Assembly (NCBI RefSeq): GCF_001625215.2
Contig: NC_030386.2
Span: 38,133,296-38,197,295 of the forward strand
Length of the DNA: 64,000 bases
Source: Daucus carota subsp. sativus
Lineage: Eukaryota; Streptophyta; Magnoliopsida; Apiales; Apiaceae
Reading direction: 5' to 3'
The notes under the pieces are model-generated. The model saw nothing but the letters and a program-made list of their open reading frames with translations. It was not told where the DNA came from and searched no databases. This document shows, in pieces, positions 58,489 through 64,000 of the stretch (positions within the stretch are counted from its first letter, which is position 1; each line of letters starts with the position of its first letter). The translations under genes and the position numbers were made by a program.

Positions 58489-61400
58489 ATGGTCTCTTCA
58501 TCTCCTTGTAAAGTAGTTGTAGGCATTCCTTTAGACGTGGAAGGTAGCGAGGAGCTACTGTCTTGGGCGATTCAGCATTTAGCTCAACCGAATGACACTG
58601 TTATTGCCCTGCATGTTCTTGGTGAGTATGTGTTAAGTGACAAATTCTCCCAAAACCTCGAGGCCTTGGGATGTGCCCAGCTCTGATATCATGTTAAGTG
58701 ATCAATTCTCCTAAAATCTCGAGGTGGTGGGAGGGGGGCTTACCAGAATCATATTATATTCTAGCAATATGCATGTTATCATAGTTCTTGTACACAACAT
58801 TAGTTCTAACATCTACGAATGCTTTATGAATGGCAGTAATGAAGAGGAGGAAGACGGTGAAAACATACCAGACGCAAACTCGTAGAGCCAAAGCCTTTGT
58901 TATATCAGTATTAGGGGGATTTGCCCAGACTTGCCAGTTTAAACAGGTATTAATTAAAATTTCGTATCATCTTGTTAAATTATTAATACCTACATTTTAA
59001 GTATTAGTTTTAACACGGATTTGACAACATCTTCAGGTAAATTTAGAGGCTAAAGTGGCCTTCAGCTCTAGTATTGGAAGAGGTTTAGTTGAAGAAGCTC
59101 AAGGCATATCCGCGGATTATATTCTGATTGGCAGCTCCAAAGATAGCACAAATAGGTGATAATCTAGTCAAGATATAATACATTTTTCATTAATCTTCCA
59201 TGCTTTTAACTCATGATTCAATGCTTTAATTCTGATGAATAGAGCTCCCAAAGAAACAAGAAGATACTGTTTTCATAATGCTCCTGAAGGGTGTTCACTG
59301 GTCTTGATCGGAAGACGTGAACAGCCACGACAAAAAGTTGCCCCAGAACTCATATTCCACGAAGGTCAGTTGCATGTAACATTACACGGATTCTACTTAA
59401 TCTCTTTTGTTAAGAACCAGTCTATCTAAAACTTTAAGGTATTAGAGGAAGGCCCCAAATGGATCTTATGTTATATTTCAACGTCTTTCTTTTAGTATAT
59501 TCTAATAATTTTAGTGTTACCAGATATGCTAGAGAAGAGAGCAGAGTTTTCGCCAAAAACTGTGCTAAGTTCATGTGAAGACAAATCATTGAGCACAGAA
59601 GAAGACACATCTAGCATCGGTGAATCAAGCATAACTGAATCTCCTCTTTCTAATTTATCAAAAGAGCAGCCTAACAATAAGAAGCAAATGTCACCATTCC
59701 AGCGAATTTCCTCTTTCTTGCGCACTCCATTTGCTTCGAGTGGGAGAAAGAGGATTGAGGCTTTTGTAGACAAAGAAAAGCCACAGCCTTTATTAAGGTG
59801 TTTTAGCTACGAGGAGATTGCAAAAGCAACAAATTCATTCCACCCTGGTAATTTCCCACATATGCTAGAATATAATATGATCCTGATAAACCCTTCTCCC
59901 ACTGCTTTGAGATTTTGGAGCTCAGCCGCCTTTAAGGTTTTAGAAGAATTGATCACTTAACATTTCCCACATAGTATGATAAATACTCTAAATATTCATA
60001 ACATAGTTAATAAAGAAATGGTTAATGTATGTTGAGAAGTCCCGTCATTTTCATGTTCATTTTGGCTGCAGAGTATCTTGTAGCAATAGGAGGGTACTCG
60101 GAGGTCTATAGAGGTGATCTTGATGATGGAAATACGATAGCAGTGAAGAGATTAGCGAAGGATAATAGTGATCAGAACAAGGAGAAAGAGTTCCTTATGG
60201 AGTTGGGAATCATTGGACATGTTAATCATCCTAACACAGCTAGCTTAGTTGGGTGCTGCGTTGAAAATGGTCTATATCTCATCTTCAATTTTTATCCTAA
60301 TGGAACTTTGGCATCTGCATTGCATGGTAAGCAACCCTATGTTCATGTATAACGTATCCGGTATATCCCGCTTAGAGCAGGGTATGGGGAGGGTAAAATG
60401 CACGCAGTCGCATTTCTGAAAGAGTAAAGATTCCATAAAAGCAATAACCAGAATGTGTTGTTTAAATTGCAGGGAAGGTTGGTCCATCATTAGAATGGCC
60501 AGTCAGATATAAGATCGCCCTTGGAATCGCGAGGGGTCTGCATTACCTTCACAAATGTTGCAAGCACAGAATCATACACCGCGACATTAAAGCCTCAAAT
60601 GTTCTTCTGGCTCCGGATTATGAACCACAGGTAAGGCAAAATCAACTGTCACTTCCTTAACTCTTCTGATTTGCTTCACTTCTTCAATTAAGCATTCAAA
60701 TTGATTTTGAAATAAAATAAAAAATTGCCCAGATTTCTGATTTTGGACTCGCGAAATGGCTCCCTAGCAAATGGACACACCATGCTGTTATTCCAATAGA
60801 AGGCACATTTGGATACTTGGCTCCAGAGTACTTCATGCATGGTATTGTTGATGAAAAAACTGATGTCTTTGCATTTGGCATTCTTCTTTTGGAGATCATA
60901 ACGGGTCGAAAACCAGTGGATTCGTCACAACAGAACATCCTCCTCTGGGTAAGTAGAGGCCTCTTTATCAACAAATCACATATTAGGCAAAGAATTCTCT
61001 GATTTAATGTGGGATTAATTATGTTTTAAAGGCAAAACCACTGATGGAATCTGGAAACGTTGAGGAACTAGCTGATCCGAGCTTGGAACGTAAATATGAC
61101 GTGAATCAAATGGACAGATTAATACTCACAGCTTCCTATTGTGTAAGACAATCTTCAATATGGCGCCCCTCCATGGCTGAGGTACACTTGTTTTCACAAA
61201 ATATACTAATGCTACAACTGAGTATCTCTAACACGCGATTGTTGATAACCATCTTTTTAGTATTATTTTTCCGCTTCAAGATAAAAATTCTAAAATGAAT
61301 AGTTAAAATGTTCATAGACCATGTAGTCCCGTGTTAACATATATATAAAAAAAACTGAGTATTTAGTTTTAAACACCCGTCGGACGCAGGTTTTGCAGCT

Positions 61401-61536
61401 ATTAATGTACGGTGAAGACTCGGAGGCCGCGGAGAACTGGAGATTACCAAAGATGAGAGCTGAAGAGATGGATGATACTTGTTTGCTTTTTGGTTATGAG
61501 CTTCCCTCAGATATAGTTTTCGAGGACATTTTGTAA
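58489..61536 (+). CDS. USP-domain receptor-like cytoplasmic kinase (RLCK-VI type)
   Basis: Ten exons (58489-58621, 58837-58946, 59037-59155, 59243-59364, 59515-59847, 60072-60326, 60473-60630, 60733-60948, 61032-61181, 61390-61536) give 580 residues. The N-terminal 160 or so residues are a universal-stress-protein-like domain ([32 protein letters not shown]). A Ser-rich linker follows, then a Ser/Thr kinase domain from about residue 256 with the AVKRL lysine, the catalytic loop [16 protein letters not shown] and [11 protein letters not shown]. There is no signal peptide or membrane segment. This layout is that of RLCK group VI, some members of which bind ROP GTPases. The first Gly of the ATP loop is Ala (VAIGGYSEV where relatives have VGRGGYSEV). 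Substrate unknown. Confidence 0.9.
58631..58750 (+). repeat. Fossil TRIM-like repeat in RLCK intron 1
   Basis: Two related units (TTAAGTGACAAATTCTCCC and TTAAGTGATCAATTCTCCT, each followed by an AAAA-TCGAGG core) flank GCTCTGATATCATG. That spacer is the reverse complement of a typical initiator-tRNA primer site of LTR elements. The layout suggests a broken miniature terminal-repeat retrotransposon in antisense. Old and degraded. Confidence 0.5.
60362..60410 (+). repeat. Possible AU-type SINE fragment
   Basis: In RLCK intron 6, CCCGCTTAGAGCAGGGTATG with GGAGGGTAAAATGCACGCAG resembles the conserved middle of plant AU-SINEs. The match is by memory of the consensus and is only about 50 bp. Confidence 0.35.
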
Positions 61537-61595
61537 TTGCCTCTAGGCCATTTGAGTTATCAGTTTCTTAATCTTATTCATCACATAACATATAT

Positions 61596-61670
61596 TTTGA
61601 TGTGGTGGTAGAGCTCTTGTACCTCTTGCCGGAGGTCGGGAGTTCGACTGTGTAATCAACTAGCAAAAAA
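61596..61670 (+). mobile_element. Tiny tRNA-related SINE (75 bp) with target duplication
   Basis: An identical 9-bp duplication AACATATAT lies at 61587-61595 and 61671-61679. Between them are a pol III A-box-like TGGTGGTAGAGCTC, a B-box-like GAGTTCGACTG and a short A-tail. This is the structure of a retroposed tRNA-derived sequence. It lies about 60 bp past the RLCK stop codon, so probably in its 3' UTR. Confidence 0.65.
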
Positions 61671-61679
61671 AACATATAT

Positions 61680-62821
61680 GCATGTTTCAAGCATAGCTTA
61701 TGAGCAAGAGAAAACAGAGGATTAGGCAGGCTACTTTTTATTACCAGAAGATCTGTAACCAAAGTCATATACTTATATTCAAATTCAAGGATTTTTATTT
61801 TTTATTTTTTTACTCTTGATCGGTATGACTAGACACGGGAGGATTTTTTATGAAATTTTCAGAAATTTTATTCTTTGCCTTTATAGATACGAAAACTTTA
61901 ATAATGTACAGGATGATGCAGTGAGAACGAGATTTGTTTTTTATATAACTTGGTAGGACCCAAAAGCAAAGGTCCCCTGAGCAGAAGGGCTTGGTGGGCC
62001 GGGAACACACGTGAAGTTTGGACCACTTCCAACATGACCCAACAACTAAAACCAACATATCCATGTGACACACTTGATGATTGTTTTAATAATTAGTCCA
62101 GATTTATCACAATTGAAAATCAAAGTAAACATTTTTTTTTTTGCTAATTCAAAGTAAACATTCTTGATTGCAATTAAAACTGCGGTATTCTCTTGTATCG
62201 ACTTTTTAGTTGGATTCGAACAATTGTCAACCGAACCGGGAATTTTGAATCCAAAACAAAAGTGAAGGGGCAATTTCAGTTGCAACGCCACCTAAAAAGC
62301 GATAGGACCCTTCTGAAACAAATACACTGTTTGTCTTGATTTTTAATCAGGATTTGAAGCTGTTTATTATTTTAAATTAAAAAATATATGTTTGTGTAAT
62401 AATTCTGAAACTGATTTAAAGTTGGAAATAAGTTATAAATTATTTTGAAACATTTTTTTTCGGCAACTCAAATTTTTTCAAAAAAATTATAAAAAATATC
62501 TAAAAATCTTAATTTATCTATAAATCACTTTATTCTATTATCATATTTTTAGTAACTTAAAAATTATTAATAAATCAAAATTATCAAAAAAATATTTAAA
62601 TTTCTTGAGAAGCTTACGATGGCAAGTCATAATTCACAGTATTAAACCGGGTCAAGTGAAGTCATGAAAACGAGACATGAGCGTCCTTTTGCTCGTGCAA
62701 ATACTAAGCTCTATTAAATACTATTCGTACAAAAACTAGGTAAAAACTTCAAATATTGATATTATTACCCTTCGACTCGGCCATTACAATAATTTTCTCA
62801 ATATAGCTTGGTTCGCATTTC
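61680..62821. other. Spacer between convergent genes, no gene seen
   Basis: AT-rich sequence between the 3' ends of the RLCK (+) and the CONSTANS-like gene (-). It holds both 3' UTRs and nothing else I recognise. Confidence 0.5.
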
Positions 62822-63960
62822 CTAAAATGACGGGACTACACCGAACCCAGAATCCTCCACGAAATTCGTCCTCGCTTGGCTGGAACTGAGCCAGCGACTC
62901 GCATCCTCTGTATTTTCCGACCGCTTCGCAAACCGGCCTTTGATTCGGGGCCTTTTCTCTGCATACGCCTTTCGAGATGCGTATCTTATCGTCTTCTCGA
63001 ATTTTCTGTTCTTTCTCTTCTCTCTGTACCTCATTACTCTAGCTTCTCTATCCATCCCGACTAATACTTGAACATTTCCATTAGTAGAACTGTTCGTGAT
63101 AACACTGTTGTTCATAGCTAAACCGCATTGATAAGATATTTCTGACATACAGCTCCCGTCTGGGACAACTCCGACTTCGGTTGAAATCTGAGAAGTTGAA
63201 AATTAATCATTAGTTCAAAAATAAAATTCTCCACACTAATATTTTTTTTTAACATAACTGATTCAACGAAGAAGAGATTTATTACGTTTTGGCTGATGGA
63301 TGGGGCTGTGTAGCTTGTGCCGAATGAACCTATATTCGAAGTTGTGAAGTCTATCTCGAAATGATTGTCAGCTGATTGCGGGAGAGGCTGTGCTGGCTTG
63401 CTGATAAATTGAACTGGAACAACACTGTCAGCGCTGGGATTGCTATTAGAATACAACGAAGATAAATTATTCTGATCCGGATAATCAAACTCCAGTAAAT
63501 TATCCGGATCCGTAAATAACAATTCAATCGATTTCATATCTGCGGATATTTTACAATCATTACTCCCGAATAAATTCACATCTTCACGTATTATTGGTAC
63601 TTCTAGTGTTGGGGTTTCTGGTGACTTCACTGCAACAGCAAGACCAAACAGAGCCACCGGGACCCTCTCGTGCCTGCGTGACAGAGGGTTTGCCGAGTGA
63701 ATGTCCATGTCACACCTCACGCAGAGCGCGGCGGCGTCTGCCTTACAGGTGACACTGGCAGGGGCTTGCTCACACACCTCGCACATCGACACGCGCTCAT
63801 GAATTGTATTGCTGTGAATCTTCGAGTCGCAGCCCATGCACATGTAACTCGAGTCCGTGATGCAAAACAGCAACGCTGCTGCGGTCTTGCAAACATCGCA
63901 GGGCCTCGCCTTAGCGGCCCATCTCATCGGAGAACATTTTACTCCGACAAGCTCACTCAT
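62822..63960 (-). CDS. CONSTANS-like B-box/CCT transcription factor (COL5-like)
   Basis: Two exons, 63960-63286 and 63187-62822, give 346 residues. Two tandem B-box zinc domains lie at about residues 20-63 ([13 protein letters not shown] ... [14 protein letters not shown]) and 63-106 ([13 protein letters not shown] ... [20 protein letters not shown]), with all Cys, Asp and His zinc ligands present. The middle is acidic and Ser/Asn-rich. A CCT domain at about 272-314 ([19 protein letters not shown] through KGRFAKR) mediates DNA and NF-Y binding and nuclear import. The single intron before the CCT exon is typical of group I CONSTANS-like genes. The first B-box spacing ([10 protein letters not shown]) is closest to Arabidopsis COL5. 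Photoperiod or light-growth control is likely by family. Only 40 bp of its upstream region are in the window. Confidence 0.93.
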
Positions 63961-64000
63961 ATTTCTACTTAATGATTTACTTATTTTATGAGATTTGTAT

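Overview
The window is nuclear DNA of a flowering plant, most likely a eudicot. Genes are split by GT-AG introns, intergenic DNA is AT-rich, and protein families are plant-specific (nicotianamine synthase, CONSTANS-like, B4-type Raf kinase, NPF transporter, UGT78-like glycosyltransferase). Stowaway-type miniature transposons with CTCCCTCCGTCC ends are unusually dense. Carrot and its relatives are known for that, but the sequence alone does not fix the species.

Layout, left to right. 1-1428 is a nest of miniature transposons. Then come a small DUF761 protein (2250-2693, +), a Myb/SANT-like domain protein (5482-6931, +), an NRT1/PTR (NPF4-like) transporter (8829-11049, +), a one-finger C2H2 EAR repressor (15630-16055, +) and an intronless nicotianamine synthase (18952-19806, +). 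A large PB1 plus Raf-like kinase gene runs on the minus strand (27835-21844, 8 coding exons). Next, also on the minus strand, is a 15-exon FGGY carbohydrate kinase gene (40678-29614). Its fourth coding exon is split by a complete-looking hAT transposon (35169-38744) that carries its own transposase. A UGT78-like glycosyltransferase (44351-42735, -) follows; its stop codon coincides with the end of a Harbinger-type MITE. Then come a secreted PR-1/CAP protein (48782-49285, +), a five-unit polyubiquitin gene (52324-53469, +), a GMC oxidoreductase of the (R)-mandelonitrile-lyase type (56755-54750, -), a USP-domain receptor-like cytoplasmic kinase (58489-61536, +) and a CONSTANS-like B-box/CCT factor (63960-62822, -) at the right edge.

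Exon joins were chosen by hand from splice consensus and protein continuity. For all nine spliced genes (counting the hAT transposase) the summed coding length is a multiple of three with no internal stop, which supports the models. For the FGGY kinase this holds only when the hAT element and one copy of its 8-bp target duplication are left out, so the ancestral reading frame (572 codons) is otherwise undamaged.

The genes do not form an operon or an obvious cluster; this is ordinary gene-dense plant chromatin. The most notable content is the interplay between transposons and genes: a probably recent hAT insertion in a coding exon, a MITE at a stop codon, Stowaway copies in introns and promoters, nested MITEs, and a recurring fossil repeat just inside introns of three unrelated genes. 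I found no CRISPR, no rRNA or tRNA gene I could support, and no long LTR element. I see no clear candidate for a wholly new biological system.
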